A DNA stretch of 64,000 nt from Campylobacteraceae bacterium (GTDB lineage Bacteria > Campylobacterota > Campylobacteria > Campylobacterales > Arcobacteraceae), in NCBI GenBank assembly GCA_013373175.1, contig JABXII010000006.1, forward strand, positions 112,813 through 176,812, in the 5' to 3' direction. Position numbers and translations under genes: made by a program. Below are positions 18,728 through 27,936 of this stretch, piece by piece (position 1 is the first letter of the stretch; the number at the start of each line of letters is the position of its first letter). The notes under the pieces are model-generated. The model was not told where the DNA came from, did no database searches, and saw only the letters and a program-made list of their open reading frames with translations.

Positions 18728-20092
18728 ATGAGATTTAGCGAAACAAAACCTACAAAAACTTTACATTTAGTTAGTCTTGGATGTACAAAAAACCTTGTTG
18801 ATTCAGAAATCATGCTAGGAAAACTTAAAGAGTATGAGATAATCAATGACCCAACTATTGCAGATGTAATTATAGTAAATACCTGTGGATTTATTGATAG
18901 TGCAAAAGAAGAGAGTATCAATACAATACTAAACTTACATGATGAAAGAAAAGAAGAGTCTGTTTTAGTAATGGCTGGATGCTTAACTCAAAGATATCAA
19001 GAAGAGTTACAAAAAGAGCTTCCTGAAATTGATATTTTTACAGGGGTTGGAGACTATGACAAAATAGACAAACTTGTAAATGAAAAAAGATCTGCTTTTA
19101 CAGATGAAGTATTCTTACTAGATGAATCAGATGACAGAGTTATTACTGGTTCTTCTTATCATGCATATATCAAACTAAGCGAAGGATGTAATCAAACCTG
19201 TTCATTCTGTGCAATTCCTAGCTTTAAAGGTAAACTTCATTCTAGAACTTTAGAATCACTTGTAAAAGAGGTTAAGAATCTTGTTTCTAATGGATATAAA
19301 GACTTTTCATTTGTTTCACAAGATTCTTCTTCATATTTAAGAGATTTAAATATAAAAGATGGACTTGAAAAACTTATTGAAGAAGTTGAAAAAATTGAAG
19401 GAGTTCAAAGTGCAAGAATTCTATATTTATACCCAAGTACAACTACTCTAAACTTAATTGAAAAGATTAAAAACTCATCTGTTTTTGAAAACTATTTTGA
19501 TATGCCTTTACAACATATTACTCCTAGTATTTTAAAAATAATGAAAAGAGGAAAAGGTGTTGAAAAACTAAAAGAGTTAATGAATTCAATGAGAGCTGTG
19601 CCAAACTCTTTTGTAAGAACTACATTTATTGTTGGTCACCCTGGAGAATCACAAGAAGATTTTGAAGAGTTATGTGAATTTGTAAGAGAGTATAAATTTG
19701 ATAGAGCAAATGTATTCTCATACTCTGATGAAGAAGGAACAAGTGCATATGATATGTTAGATAAAGTTCCTCAAGAAATTATTGACGAAAGAGCTGAAGT
19801 TTTAGGTGAGATAATAAAAGAAACAACACTTGAATCACTAGCACAAGAAATTGGAAATGAATTTGATGTTTATGTTGATGGAGAAAGTGATGAACATGAA
19901 TACTTATTAAGTGCAAGAAAAACAGCTTGGGCTCCTGAGATTGATGGAGAAGTATATATCAATGATAACCAACTACTAAATGAAGATGGTGAAGGAAAAC
20001 AAATTGAATTTGGTGGTAAATATAGAGTTAAAATTACAGAATTAGTAGGAGATAAACTACTAGGAACTGTTACAAAAGAATATGCAAATTAA
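18728..20092 (+). CDS. rimO: ribosomal protein uS12 methylthiotransferase
   Basis: 454 residues. RimO uses two iron-sulfur clusters and radical SAM chemistry to add a methylthio group to an aspartate of S12. The N-terminal cluster cysteines are in VSLGCTKNLVDSE, NTCGFIDSAKEES and MAGCLTQRY. The radical SAM motif is EGCNQTCSFCAIPSFKGKLH (Cys-x3-Cys-x2-Cys). The GCTKNLVDSE form separates RimO from MiaB. A TRAM domain (about residues 385-454) ends the protein. It overlaps tilS by 11 bp, so the two are likely co-transcribed and coupled. Confidence 0.96.
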   Translation: MRFSETKPTKTLHLVSLGCTKNLVDSEIMLGKLKEYEIINDPTIADVIIVNTCGFIDSAKEESINTILNLHDERKEESVLVMAGCLTQRYQEELQKELPEIDIFTGVGDYDKIDKLVNEKRSAFTDEVFLLDESDDRVITGSSYHAYIKLSEGCNQTCSFCAIPSFKGKLHSRTLESLVKEVKNLVSNGYKDFSFVSQDSSSYLRDLNIKDGLEKLIEEVEKIEGVQSARILYLYPSTTTLNLIEKIKNSSVFENYFDMPLQHITPSILKIMKRGKGVEKLKELMNSMRAVPNSFVRTTFIVGHPGESQEDFEELCEFVREYKFDRANVFSYSDEEGTSAYDMLDKVPQEIIDERAEVLGEIIKETTLESLAQEIGNEFDVYVDGESDEHEYLLSARKTAWAPEIDGEVYINDNQLLNEDGEGKQIEFGGKYRVKITELVGDKLLGTVTKEYAN

Positions 20093-21074
20093 AAATTTTG
20101 AAGTAATCAACACAAAAAGAAACCTACTTGGGTTTTCAGGAGGTGTTGATTCTTCTGCTCTTTTCTTCCTTTTATTAAAAAAAAATATTCCCTTTGACAT
20201 TGCAATTGTTGATTATAATTTTAGAGAAGAATCTAAAAAAGAAGTCGCCTATGCAAAAGAACTAGCTAAGAAATACAATAAAAAAATTTATCTTAAAGAA
20301 GTCTTTTTAAAGACAACTTCAAACTTTGAAAAAAAAGCTAGAGATATTAGATATAACTTCTTTGATGAAATAATTCAAGAGAATACTTATGAGGCATTAA
20401 TTACTGCTCATCAATTAAATGATAAGCTAGAGTGGTTTTTAATGCAGTTTACTAAAGGTGCTGGCTTAAATGAGTTGTTATCTTTTGAATTACAATCAAC
20501 GAGAAAAAATTATAAAGTTTTTAAACCCCTTGTAAATACTCCAAGACAAACTCTTGAAAACTATCTAAAAGAAAATAGTATTAAATACTTTATTGATAGT
20601 TCAAATGATAATGAAAAGTTTAAAAGAAACTACTTTAGAAAGAACTTTTCAAATAGACTTATAGAAGAGTTTGAAAAAGGTATAAACAATAGTTTTAACT
20701 ATCTTGAAGAGGATTTAAAATCATTAAAAAAAACAACTTCTTTGATTTATAAAGAAAAATATTTAGAAATATTTGAAAACACAAAAGATGATAATCTAAA
20801 TATTAAAATTATTGATGAAAGTTTGAAACAAAGGGGAATACTTCTTACAAAAAAACAAAGAGAAGAAATATTGTTTCAAAAAGAGTTAGTCGTTTCTCAT
20901 AAAATTGTTGTAACTATTTTAGAGGAGTATATTTATCTTTGCCCTTATATTAAAAATATTGTTTTACCAAAAGAGTTTAAAGAAATTTGTAGAATAAATA
21001 AAATCCCAAAAAATACTAGATTTTATATTTTTAAATATTTGGATATTAAAGAATTATTAGAGAAAATAGCCTAA
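20082..21074 (+). CDS. tilS: tRNA(Ile)-lysidine synthase
   Basis: 330 residues. TilS puts lysine on C34 of the CAU-anticodon isoleucine tRNA so that it reads AUA. This matters in a genome where AUA codons are plentiful, as they are here. The PP-loop SGGVDSSALFFLL is near the N-terminus, and the TAHQLNDKLEWFLMQFTKGAG segment carries the HxxxD-like family pattern. The protein is short: about 100 residues less than E. coli TilS and without its full C-terminal domains. That matches other compact epsilon versions. It starts inside rimO and meets the fliT-like gene tail to tail with a 4-bp overlap. Confidence 0.92.
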   Translation: MQIKNFEVINTKRNLLGFSGGVDSSALFFLLLKKNIPFDIAIVDYNFREESKKEVAYAKELAKKYNKKIYLKEVFLKTTSNFEKKARDIRYNFFDEIIQENTYEALITAHQLNDKLEWFLMQFTKGAGLNELLSFELQSTRKNYKVFKPLVNTPRQTLENYLKENSIKYFIDSSNDNEKFKRNYFRKNFSNRLIEEFEKGINNSFNYLEEDLKSLKKTTSLIYKEKYLEIFENTKDDNLNIKIIDESLKQRGILLTKKQREEILFQKELVVSHKIVVTILEEYIYLCPYIKNIVLPKEFKEICRINKIPKNTRFYIFKYLDIKELLEKIA

Positions 21075-21334
21075 GTAAATTTTCTTACTTTTCTATTTTC
21101 GACAATCTCTTTTCTTGTAGTTTCTTTGTGAGTTTTTAAGAAGTCTACACTTTTATAAAAAAGTTCTTGAAGTTTTTTTAAGTCTTCAAGTTCTAAATCA
21201 AATTTAGTGATGTCTCCATCACCTAAATACTTCTCATACCATTTTACAAGAGCATCTGCCCTTTGGTAAGAGTCTAAAGAGTCAATATATATTAACTCAT
21301 CTAATGCCTTTAAAGACCTGTCTCTTCTTTCCAT
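21071..21334 (-). CDS. FliT-like small flagellar protein
   Basis: 87 residues, all helical and strongly charged (SLDSYQRADALVKWYEKYLG ... LEDLKKLQELFYKSVDFLKT). No cysteine, signal or membrane segment. It begins inside fliS with a 25-bp overlap and is the last gene of the flagellar run. Size, helical character and the place right after fliD-fliS match FliT-type export chaperones for the filament cap FliD. Sequence alone does not prove it, so this is a context-based call. Confidence 0.55.
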   Translation of the reverse strand: MERRDRSLKALDELIYIDSLDSYQRADALVKWYEKYLGDGDITKFDLELEDLKKLQELFYKSVDFLKTHKETTRKEIVENRKVRKFT

Positions 21335-21669
21335 GCGTCAATTAAACCTTGAACAACTTTCATTACTTGTTCTACTGCGTTAATATTATCATCAACACCT
21401 GCAGAGAACAGCGTTTCTATTTGATATAAATATAAGCCATCTAAATAATAAGAAACATCTCCACCACTATCAAAGTCAAGTACATTTCTTAGCTCATCAA
21501 AAATAGCTACGGTTTTATTAATATTAGTGAACTTAGATTCTACGTCACCTGTCTCCATTGCATGCTTTACAAAAGATAAATATTTTAAAGTTCCTTCATA
21601 TAACTTTAGTACAAGCATGTAAGGGTCGTTTGATACTGCGCCTTGTTGCTGATATGCTTCAATTCCCAT
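21310..21669 (-). CDS. fliS: flagellar export chaperone FliS
   Basis: 119 residues from the ATG at 21669, which has GGAG six bases upstream. A TTG four codons earlier is in frame but lacks an SD. FliS binds the C-terminus of flagellin in the cytosol and holds it unfolded for export. Family features: MGIEAYQQQGAVSNDPYMLV at the N-terminus, LKLYEGTLKYL, and the late helix with ISYYL-type residues (SYYLDGLYLYQIETLF). It lies 59 bp after fliD and overlaps the fliT-like gene. Confidence 0.93.
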   Translation of the reverse strand: MGIEAYQQQGAVSNDPYMLVLKLYEGTLKYLSFVKHAMETGDVESKFTNINKTVAIFDELRNVLDFDSGGDVSYYLDGLYLYQIETLFSAGVDDNINAVEQVMKVVQGLIDAWKEETGL

Positions 21670-21728
21670 TAAATTCTCCAATTAATATTCGAAAAGTATA
21701 TTATAATTTTACTTAAGTTGAACTAATT

Positions 21729-23600
21729 CTAGTTACCTGCTGTTGACTGTTCAATCATAAGCTTTAATCCTGCAAACTGACTTTCAAATTGAGCTATAAT
21801 TGCACCATAAGATGCAAATTGTTGAGCCAAGGCAGCATATCTACTATCTAAAGATTCTTGGGCTAACTCAACCTCTTCTTCTAAAGATTCTTTTCTTGTG
21901 TTCATATTCTCTTCATATTTACTTAGTAAACCTTCAAAAGAGTCTAAAGAATCAACATATTCTTTTAGGTCAGTTCCTAATCCAGGGCTTTCTGCAGAAC
22001 CAATAAATAATTCTTTTAAAGAATCAATATCATCTTCTAGTGCTTCATTAAACTTTTCACTATCTAATTTAAGAACTCCATTTTTATCAACTTCAAAACC
22101 AAAATTGAAAATACTTAAGTCATCTTCACCATATGTATCAAATATTTTTTCTTTAATTCCTTCAACCATAGTTCTAAGAACCGATTTATCTTGTAGTTTA
22201 CCTTCTGCAGAATATAATTCATCATCAATTTTAGATATTAAAGCATTGTATTGTGTAACAAATTCTTGTACCATAGGTGCAACTGTAGAAACATCTTTTT
22301 CAATTGAAATTGCTGAAAACTCTCCTGGTTCATTTTCTTCTACAGCAGTTATTTTTAATCCACCATCTACAACTATAACATTTGAAGAAACATTATAATC
22401 AATTCCATCTATAGTTGCTTTTAAATTTTGTGCCTCTACGGTATGGTTTTCAGGGATATTGAAACCTAAATCTTCTATTCCTGTTTGAGTAATAGTAATT
22501 GCATTTTCAAGGCCAGACTCAACACTTTTAATAACTAATCTATTTGAATCAACTCCAACTTTTTCTATATTTGCATTATAACTACTATTACTACTTATTT
22601 TTTTTGCTAGTTGCTCATATGTAATATTAGCAGTAGAAAATTTCTCACCTAATGACATTCCTAAGGTTTCTGAAGTTAAAGATTCAGTTACAGTTATTTC
22701 TGTTTCTTTATCGTGATGAGATATTGATAACCTACCTTCAGAAGTTAATCTTGCATCAAGATCTTCATCTAAATTTATTTCTTTGATTAAATCATCATAT
22801 GTAGTCTCTGCACCAACAGTAAACTCTTTATCTACACCATCTACAGTAACTGTTATGGTTCCACCATTAGCATCAACTATATCTTTACTAGATACCATAA
22901 TATCACTTTGATAAACAGGTTTACCTGGTTGAGATAGTGTTAAAATATCTTCAGATATAGGTTTAGTAACAAAAGAAGTAAAACTATCTTCTTCATTAAT
23001 TTCAGAAGCTAAATTTTTATATGATTTATCAACAGTTGAAAAGACAGTATCTCCACTCCCAGCATTATCATTAATAGTTAAAGTATTTGCAGCAGCATCA
23101 TATGATGCAGTCATTGTACCCTCATCATTAATTGCTTGTGCTAAAGCTTCATAATCTTCACTTTCAGTAGTAAAAGTTTTTCCATTGATTACAATACTAT
23201 TTTCTGTAGGTATCTTTGCATCTTTGTCAGTAAAAGTATTAGATTGAAAAACATCTTTTTTTGCTAACTGTTCTATAAAAACCTCTGTTGTACCTTCACT
23301 AATATTTCCAACATTAACTGCATCAAAAACAGCTGAAGTACCTACAACATTTGCAGATTTCTGATTAAAAGCATTTATTCCACCTTTAACAAAAAGGTCA
23401 AAAGGTTTTGTACTTTCTAAAAACTGATTTACTTGTTCTATAATAGCCTTTAGAGTATCACTTTCTCCATCTTCTTTAGTAATATCTTCTAATCTATTTT
23501 CAATAGGTTGGACTCTTGCCGCTCTTTCTGCATCTTTTAACTTATCTAAAAGCTCTTGATTTAAAGTAGAGCTTCCTAATCCTAAAATTCCTTCAGCCAT
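21729..23600 (-). CDS. fliD: flagellar filament cap protein FliD
   Basis: 623 residues. FliD (HAP2) caps the growing filament and folds arriving flagellin subunits. N-terminal part: LGLGSSTLNQELLDKLKDAE, coiled. The C-terminal region (ALAQQFASYGAIIAQFESQF then LKLMIEQ) is the standard FliD_C coiled coil. Between residues ~135 and 360 it carries about four Hook-IN type repeats, each an INGKTF-like strand, then T-x-x-Y-E-x-L-A-x-x-IN. These repeats closely resemble those in FlgK next door. AAAGGAGGAAATT gives a very strong SD. The start lies 11 bp after the flgK stop, so the two are one operon. Confidence 0.94.
   Translation of the reverse strand: MAEGILGLGSSTLNQELLDKLKDAERAARVQPIENRLEDITKEDGESDTLKAIIEQVNQFLESTKPFDLFVKGGINAFNQKSANVVGTSAVFDAVNVGNISEGTTEVFIEQLAKKDVFQSNTFTDKDAKIPTENSIVINGKTFTTESEDYEALAQAINDEGTMTASYDAAANTLTINDNAGSGDTVFSTVDKSYKNLASEINEEDSFTSFVTKPISEDILTLSQPGKPVYQSDIMVSSKDIVDANGGTITVTVDGVDKEFTVGAETTYDDLIKEINLDEDLDARLTSEGRLSISHHDKETEITVTESLTSETLGMSLGEKFSTANITYEQLAKKISSNSSYNANIEKVGVDSNRLVIKSVESGLENAITITQTGIEDLGFNIPENHTVEAQNLKATIDGIDYNVSSNVIVVDGGLKITAVEENEPGEFSAISIEKDVSTVAPMVQEFVTQYNALISKIDDELYSAEGKLQDKSVLRTMVEGIKEKIFDTYGEDDLSIFNFGFEVDKNGVLKLDSEKFNEALEDDIDSLKELFIGSAESPGLGTDLKEYVDSLDSFEGLLSKYEENMNTRKESLEEEVELAQESLDSRYAALAQQFASYGAIIAQFESQFAGLKLMIEQSTAGN
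22521..23198 (-). repeat. Hook-IN repeats in FliD
   Basis: About four divergent copies (residues ~135-360) of a 40-60 residue module: IxINGxxF, short turn, T-Y-x-x-L-xx-I-N, then a strand pair. Examples are SIVINGKTFTTESEDYEALA and TTYDDLIKEINLDED. Known as the flagellin hook IN motif in hook-associated proteins. Confidence 0.7.
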
Positions 23601-23611
23601 AATTTCCTCCT

Positions 23612-26224
23612 TTACATTCCAAGAAGAGTTTGAATCATTTCATCTACAGCAGTGATGATTTTTGCATTTGCTGTATATGCTGCTTGGTATTGCATTAAAT
23701 TGATCATTTCTTCATCTGGATCAACTTTTGTTAATTGTTCAAACTTAAACTGTAATGATTGAAATACAGTTTCTTGTGTTTCAAGTAAAAAGTCATTATT
23801 CTCTTTATCAGATGAAATATTTACTCTTATTTCTTGAAAATATTCTGCAAAAGATGTATTGTTAAGACTTGAACCATCTTGTGCGAAACCATCAAACTCT
23901 ACATCTTTTTTCCACTGCATAGTTGCCATATAATCTAAATCAACTTGATTTAAATCATTAACAGAATCTTCTTTAAATTTAAGAGACATTACATCCATCC
24001 CCGTAAATAAATTTAGATTCTTAACTTCTCTATCTCCATTATAACTATCAGTCGCTACATGACCATAAACATAATCACCATCCACATCAGTTTTAACAAA
24101 CTTATCATAAATATCACTTAGGGATCTTGCAAAATCATCCAGTTTTTCTTTATAATCAATAATCTTATTATTAGGTGATTTAGTTGTTAAATTTTCTAAC
24201 TCTGCTTTTACAATCCCTGATTTTAGTTTAATTTCTTTATCATATACTGCTAAATATACTTTATCTTCGGCATCCACACTTTGTTGTTCATTCTTAAAGA
24301 TTGAACCTATATTTTTTTCTACTTCTGTAAAATTTAAAGGTGTTGGTAAATCTTCAGTTATAACAACAGGTTCATTCATATCATTTAAATTACTTATTAC
24401 CAATTTTCCATCAGCTGACACTAATGCATTTAATTCTGGGTCAAGATTAATTTCATCAACTAAATCTTGATATGTCGTAGTATCTGTAATAGTAAAAGTC
24501 TTATCTGCCGTTCCAGCATTAATAGTAATAGTTCCTCTCTCTTCCGTGAAAGAAGAAAAATTACTTGAAGCATTAATTGAATTAGCAACATCTCTATATG
24601 TTGCTGGACCCGAAGTAGAAAAAATTTCACCATTAATAGTTAATTCTTCTAAAACTGGATCAAATGATGCATTAAATAATGTGCTTGTATCAATTTGACT
24701 AGCTAAAGCAGCGAAATCTTCACCTTCAGTAACGAATTCAACTCCATTTAGAGTTATTGATTTACCTTCAATTGCAGAATAAGTCCCATCTGCATTTATA
24801 TCTGCAATAAGATCATCATATGTTTTATTAGTTGTAGAAAAAATAGTTCCATTTATATTTAGTTCCTCTAAACCTGGATCATAAGTAGTTGGATTAAAAG
24901 CTGGAACTGCATTGATTTCTGCGGCTAAATTTACAAATGTTTCACCTACTGTTGAAAATTGCTGACCATCAATATATATATATTCTTTTTTATCTACCTC
25001 AATAGATAAGTCACTATCTACTACATCATTTGGAGAAATTACATTTTCTGCTTCAAATGTGGGATTATAACCTTCTTCAACAACAATTCTTCCTTGAAAC
25101 TTCCCCTCTTCCCCAGCAACATTTGCTTCTATTCTTAAGAATTCATCCTCACCAATATTATCAACAATATTACCTTGCTCGTCAATAGAATAATCACCAT
25201 TATAAGCAGTCACTTGTGCAGATATATCTTTATTACTGTTAATTGCAAAAGATAAAGCTCGAATGTAGTTTGTTTCATCTACTGTATCTGCTACACCATC
25301 TTGGTCAAAATCAATTTCATATTCATTTCCATCAACATCTTTATAAGTATTACTACCTAATTCAACAGATACTTCAAACTCATTGTTAAATTTATATGAT
25401 ATTTTATCACCAGGGCCTATATCATAATTTTCTGCTATTGCATCGCCAGCTTTACCTTTAGGAGGATTTGTTGAAAATCTATCAATTTGAGGTTCAAACT
25501 CTTCTACTAAATTAATCTCACGAATATTCGTATTGTATCTAACTGCAATTTCACCACCAACTTTTAGTGTATACTCATTGTTGCTTCTATCTACTTCAAT
25601 ATCAACGTATTTAGATAATTCTCTTTCAAGTTGATCTCTTTTATCTAATAAATCATTTGAAGCTTCAATATGTTGTCCAAGTTGCTGATTAACATCACCT
25701 ATTTCATTTATTAATCCATTTACTTTTTGAACATTAGCTTCAAGTGATAACTTTGTTAAGGCTTCTTCTTTTTCAATATTTTTGTATAAGTTTTGTAATG
25801 ATTCAACAAGAACACTTCCTTGAGTTTTTAAAGTAGTTCTATATATTTCTGAATTAGGATTTGTTCTTAAATTTTCAACAGATTGAAAGAATCTATCTAA
25901 GTCATTAGAGAAACCACTTTCATCCGTTTCTTCAAACATAACTTCTATATTCCCAGTTATACTTGAAATTCTATCGTAGTAATTTGTTTTTGTATTTTCA
26001 TTCATCAAATTATCATACATATATTGTGAAGTAATTCTATAAGCTGCATCAGCTTTTACCCCACGTCCTGTAAATCTAGAATCAATTAATTCTAATTCAC
26101 TTAACTGTACAACTCTTTTTTTATACCCAGGAGTATTTTCATTAGCTAGATTATTTGAGATGTTTTCAATGGCCACTTTTGAGGCATAAAGCCCACTTTG
26201 AGCCACATTTAATGACTTTAGCAT
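23612..26224 (-). CDS. flgK: flagellar hook-associated protein FlgK
   Basis: 870 residues, clearly longer than the 550-650 usual for FlgK. FlgK (HAP1) joins hook and filament. The N-terminal signature is LNVAQSGLYASKVAIENISNN (D0 helix), with NLANENTPGYKKRV following. The C-terminal D0 is the MNLMQYQAAYTANAKIITAV type (INLMQYQAAYTANAKIITAV here). The extra length comes from five Hook-IN repeats at residues ~413-612 and a segment at ~270-390. That segment holds DFDQDGVADTVD, a DxDxDGxxD calcium-loop pattern (Asp305, 307, 309, 313). SD AAGGAG before the ATG. Upstream flgH is 58 bp away on the same strand. Confidence 0.93.
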   Translation of the reverse strand: MLKSLNVAQSGLYASKVAIENISNNLANENTPGYKKRVVQLSELELIDSRFTGRGVKADAAYRITSQYMYDNLMNENTKTNYYDRISSITGNIEVMFEETDESGFSNDLDRFFQSVENLRTNPNSEIYRTTLKTQGSVLVESLQNLYKNIEKEEALTKLSLEANVQKVNGLINEIGDVNQQLGQHIEASNDLLDKRDQLERELSKYVDIEVDRSNNEYTLKVGGEIAVRYNTNIREINLVEEFEPQIDRFSTNPPKGKAGDAIAENYDIGPGDKISYKFNNEFEVSVELGSNTYKDVDGNEYEIDFDQDGVADTVDETNYIRALSFAINSNKDISAQVTAYNGDYSIDEQGNIVDNIGEDEFLRIEANVAGEEGKFQGRIVVEEGYNPTFEAENVISPNDVVDSDLSIEVDKKEYIYIDGQQFSTVGETFVNLAAEINAVPAFNPTTYDPGLEELNINGTIFSTTNKTYDDLIADINADGTYSAIEGKSITLNGVEFVTEGEDFAALASQIDTSTLFNASFDPVLEELTINGEIFSTSGPATYRDVANSINASSNFSSFTEERGTITINAGTADKTFTITDTTTYQDLVDEINLDPELNALVSADGKLVISNLNDMNEPVVITEDLPTPLNFTEVEKNIGSIFKNEQQSVDAEDKVYLAVYDKEIKLKSGIVKAELENLTTKSPNNKIIDYKEKLDDFARSLSDIYDKFVKTDVDGDYVYGHVATDSYNGDREVKNLNLFTGMDVMSLKFKEDSVNDLNQVDLDYMATMQWKKDVEFDGFAQDGSSLNNTSFAEYFQEIRVNISSDKENNDFLLETQETVFQSLQFKFEQLTKVDPDEEMINLMQYQAAYTANAKIITAVDEMIQTLLGM
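24389..24988 (-). repeat. five Hook-IN repeats in FlgK
   Basis: Residues ~413-612 of FlgK. Five copies start YIYIDGQQFST, ELNINGTIFSTT, SITLNGVEFVTE, ELTINGEIFSTS and TITINAGTADKTFTIT. Each is followed by a T-Y-x-D-L-xx-x-IN helix. They match the repeats in FliD closely, including the shared TTYxDLxxEINLDxxL core. Confidence 0.75.
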
Positions 26225-26282
26225 AATTACTCCTTTTTGCGATAACTTTCACTATTATCACATTACATTTCTTAAAATTAGA

Positions 26283-26993
26283 TTAAAATGGCCAGAAAGT
26301 TTGTATAAGCCTGATTCCCCAAGGAGTTCTCATTACATCTTGTTCTTCACCATTTTTCATATACAATATTTTTAGATTGGCAACTTGTGATGAAGTTACC
26401 GAGTTTTCAGGAGTAATATCATAAGGTCTTATTACTCCTGTTAAAACTAATCCTTGTTTCTGTCCATCAATCAACATCTCTTTTTGTGCTCGAATTAAAT
26501 AATTACCATTTTCATATGTCTCTTCAATTATAGCAGAAACGCTCGTACTAAATGTTTCACTAAGATTAGTTTTTACTTCTCCCTTATTTTCACTAGTACT
26601 TTCTGTACCAAAATTAACACCTGCATAAGAGTTAAATTTATCTGCTGCTTTTTGTACTGTTGAGGATAAAGGAATATTTGCATCCATTTGAGACATAAGT
26701 CCTCCACCTAATTTAGAGTTCCTATCTGAACTTATTTCTCTTTTAGTATTTGTCTTTGAATTTAGGGATTCACTAATCTTAACTTGAATTATGTCTCCAA
26801 TTTGTAAATCTTTTTTATCTGCAAATAAAGAAGGACCTCTCATTGAATATAATGAACCTTTTTTCTTCTGTACTACTGGCTTTTTTTTAGGAACTTGTAA
26901 AACTGGTTTTTCAAACTTTATTTCAGGTTGTTCAACACACCCTGACAATAAGAAGGGTAAAATAGTTAATAATATATATTTACTTAATCTCAT
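26283..26993 (-). CDS. flgH: flagellar L-ring protein FlgH
   Basis: 236 residues. FlgH forms the outer-membrane L ring around the flagellar rod. The N-terminus is a lipoprotein signal with lipobox LLSGC at residues ~16-20, so the mature protein is lipidated. Family motifs: SLFADKKDLQIGDIIQVKIS, and further on NYLIRAQKEMLIDGQKQGLV, TGVIRPYDI and the final WGIRLIQTFWPF. It overlaps the upstream small membrane protein gene by 14 bp. flgI, the partner P-ring gene, is on the other strand at 30.4 kb. Confidence 0.95.
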   Translation of the reverse strand: MRLSKYILLTILPFLLSGCVEQPEIKFEKPVLQVPKKKPVVQKKKGSLYSMRGPSLFADKKDLQIGDIIQVKISESLNSKTNTKREISSDRNSKLGGGLMSQMDANIPLSSTVQKAADKFNSYAGVNFGTESTSENKGEVKTNLSETFSTSVSAIIEETYENGNYLIRAQKEMLIDGQKQGLVLTGVIRPYDITPENSVTSSQVANLKILYMKNGEEQDVMRTPWGIRLIQTFWPF

Positions 26994-27411
26994 TCATTTT
27001 ACTCTCAATTACATATTTTAAATCAATCGCAATTTTTATATTTTTTAAATCTTTTTTTATTAAAGCTGTACTTCCATATCTAACTTTTAAAGCATCTAAG
27101 TTAGTTCCAACATCTGCTAAAATTAAAACTTTATCAGAGATAATTTTAACATCTTGAATATTTCTTTGACCGATTAAATCAACTGCAGTTTCAACTTCTC
27201 TATAAATAATTCTTTCTAACTTTTTTTGCATAGCTTTTTGATTATCTATCTCAATTGCTTTTAACTTTTGTTCTTGCTCTTTTTTCTGTTGCATAGCAAA
27301 TTCATTACTCATGTGAAAATAATAAGCAATAAACATTACTACAACTGCAATAGCAGAAGCAACTTTTATTAAAAGTCTTTTTTTATTATTAGTTTTAACT
27401 GCAACTATCAT
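26980..27411 (-). CDS. small membrane-anchored protein in the flagellar operon
   Basis: 143 residues; not recognised. A basic N-terminus is followed by one hydrophobic helix at ~17-34, then a coiled-coil stretch (QQKKEQEQKLKAIEIDNQKA) and a C-terminal alpha/beta part of ~80 residues. Topology should place the C-terminus in the periplasm. It sits 1 bp after fliL and overlaps flgH by 14 bp, so it is locked into the operon. A role in rod, ring or stator assembly is a fair guess, but nothing in the sequence fixes it. Confidence 0.6.
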   Translation of the reverse strand: MIVAVKTNNKKRLLIKVASAIAVVVMFIAYYFHMSNEFAMQQKKEQEQKLKAIEIDNQKAMQKKLERIIYREVETAVDLIGQRNIQDVKIISDKVLILADVGTNLDALKVRYGSTALIKKDLKNIKIAIDLKYVIESKMNEIK

Positions 27412-27412
27412 T

Positions 27413-27934
27413 TTATTTAATTACAAAAGTTGTAAATAAAATATTTTTAACATTATTTCTTTTTACATCTTCATTATTTGATGTTACTTCATTTATAATG
27501 TTATTAATATCTTCCATCAACTCTTCTTTTAAAAGTGCTTTACCACCAACTGTTAGTAATTCTTCTGAACTTCTTGAACTAATTTGTGCAATAACAGCAT
27601 CTACTATTTCTGGTTTATATTCTTCAACAATTTTTTCAATTGTAGGCTCTGTACTTTTTATATGAAAAGATAGTTTCATTAATTTTTCTCTACCTTTTGC
27701 ATTAGTAATATTAAGAACTAAATCATTGATTGCTGTTTTATACATTTCATTTGAATCGCCTGCTTCTGTTTTTTGTACTTGTTGTTCTGTTTGTTGACCA
27801 TTTAATGCTCCACTACTAACAAGTAAATAACCACCAACACCTACTGCAAGCAATAAAATAACAATCAGTGCGATTAGCACTATCATTAAACCTTTTCCAC
27901 CACCAGCTTTAGTTTCGCCATTTTCTTCTGCCAT
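27413..27934 (-). CDS. fliL: flagellar basal body-associated protein FliL
   Basis: 173 residues. A Gly/Lys-rich start (ETKAGGGKGLM) is followed by a membrane helix at ~14-37 and a linker rich in Gln. The periplasmic domain has the stomatin-like pattern NDLVLNITNAKGREKLMKLS, where strands wrap the stator. The C-terminus VKNILFTTFVIK is typical of FliL (usually FTDFVVQ/FTEFLVQ). FliL forms rings around MotB dimers and supports torque. It lies between the MotE-like gene (2 bp gap) and the small membrane protein gene (1 bp gap). Confidence 0.92.
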   Translation of the reverse strand: MAEENGETKAGGGKGLMIVLIALIVILLLAVGVGGYLLVSSGALNGQQTEQQVQKTEAGDSNEMYKTAINDLVLNITNAKGREKLMKLSFHIKSTEPTIEKIVEEYKPEIVDAVIAQISSRSSEELLTVGGKALLKEELMEDINNIINEVTSNNEDVKRNNVKNILFTTFVIK

Positions 27935-27936
27935 AA

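Noticed and set aside
26225..26282. Sigma-54 or sigma-28 promoter before flgK
   Set aside because: No GG-N10-GC and no sigma-28 -10 pattern in the 58-bp gap; the gene is probably read from the operon promoter upstream.
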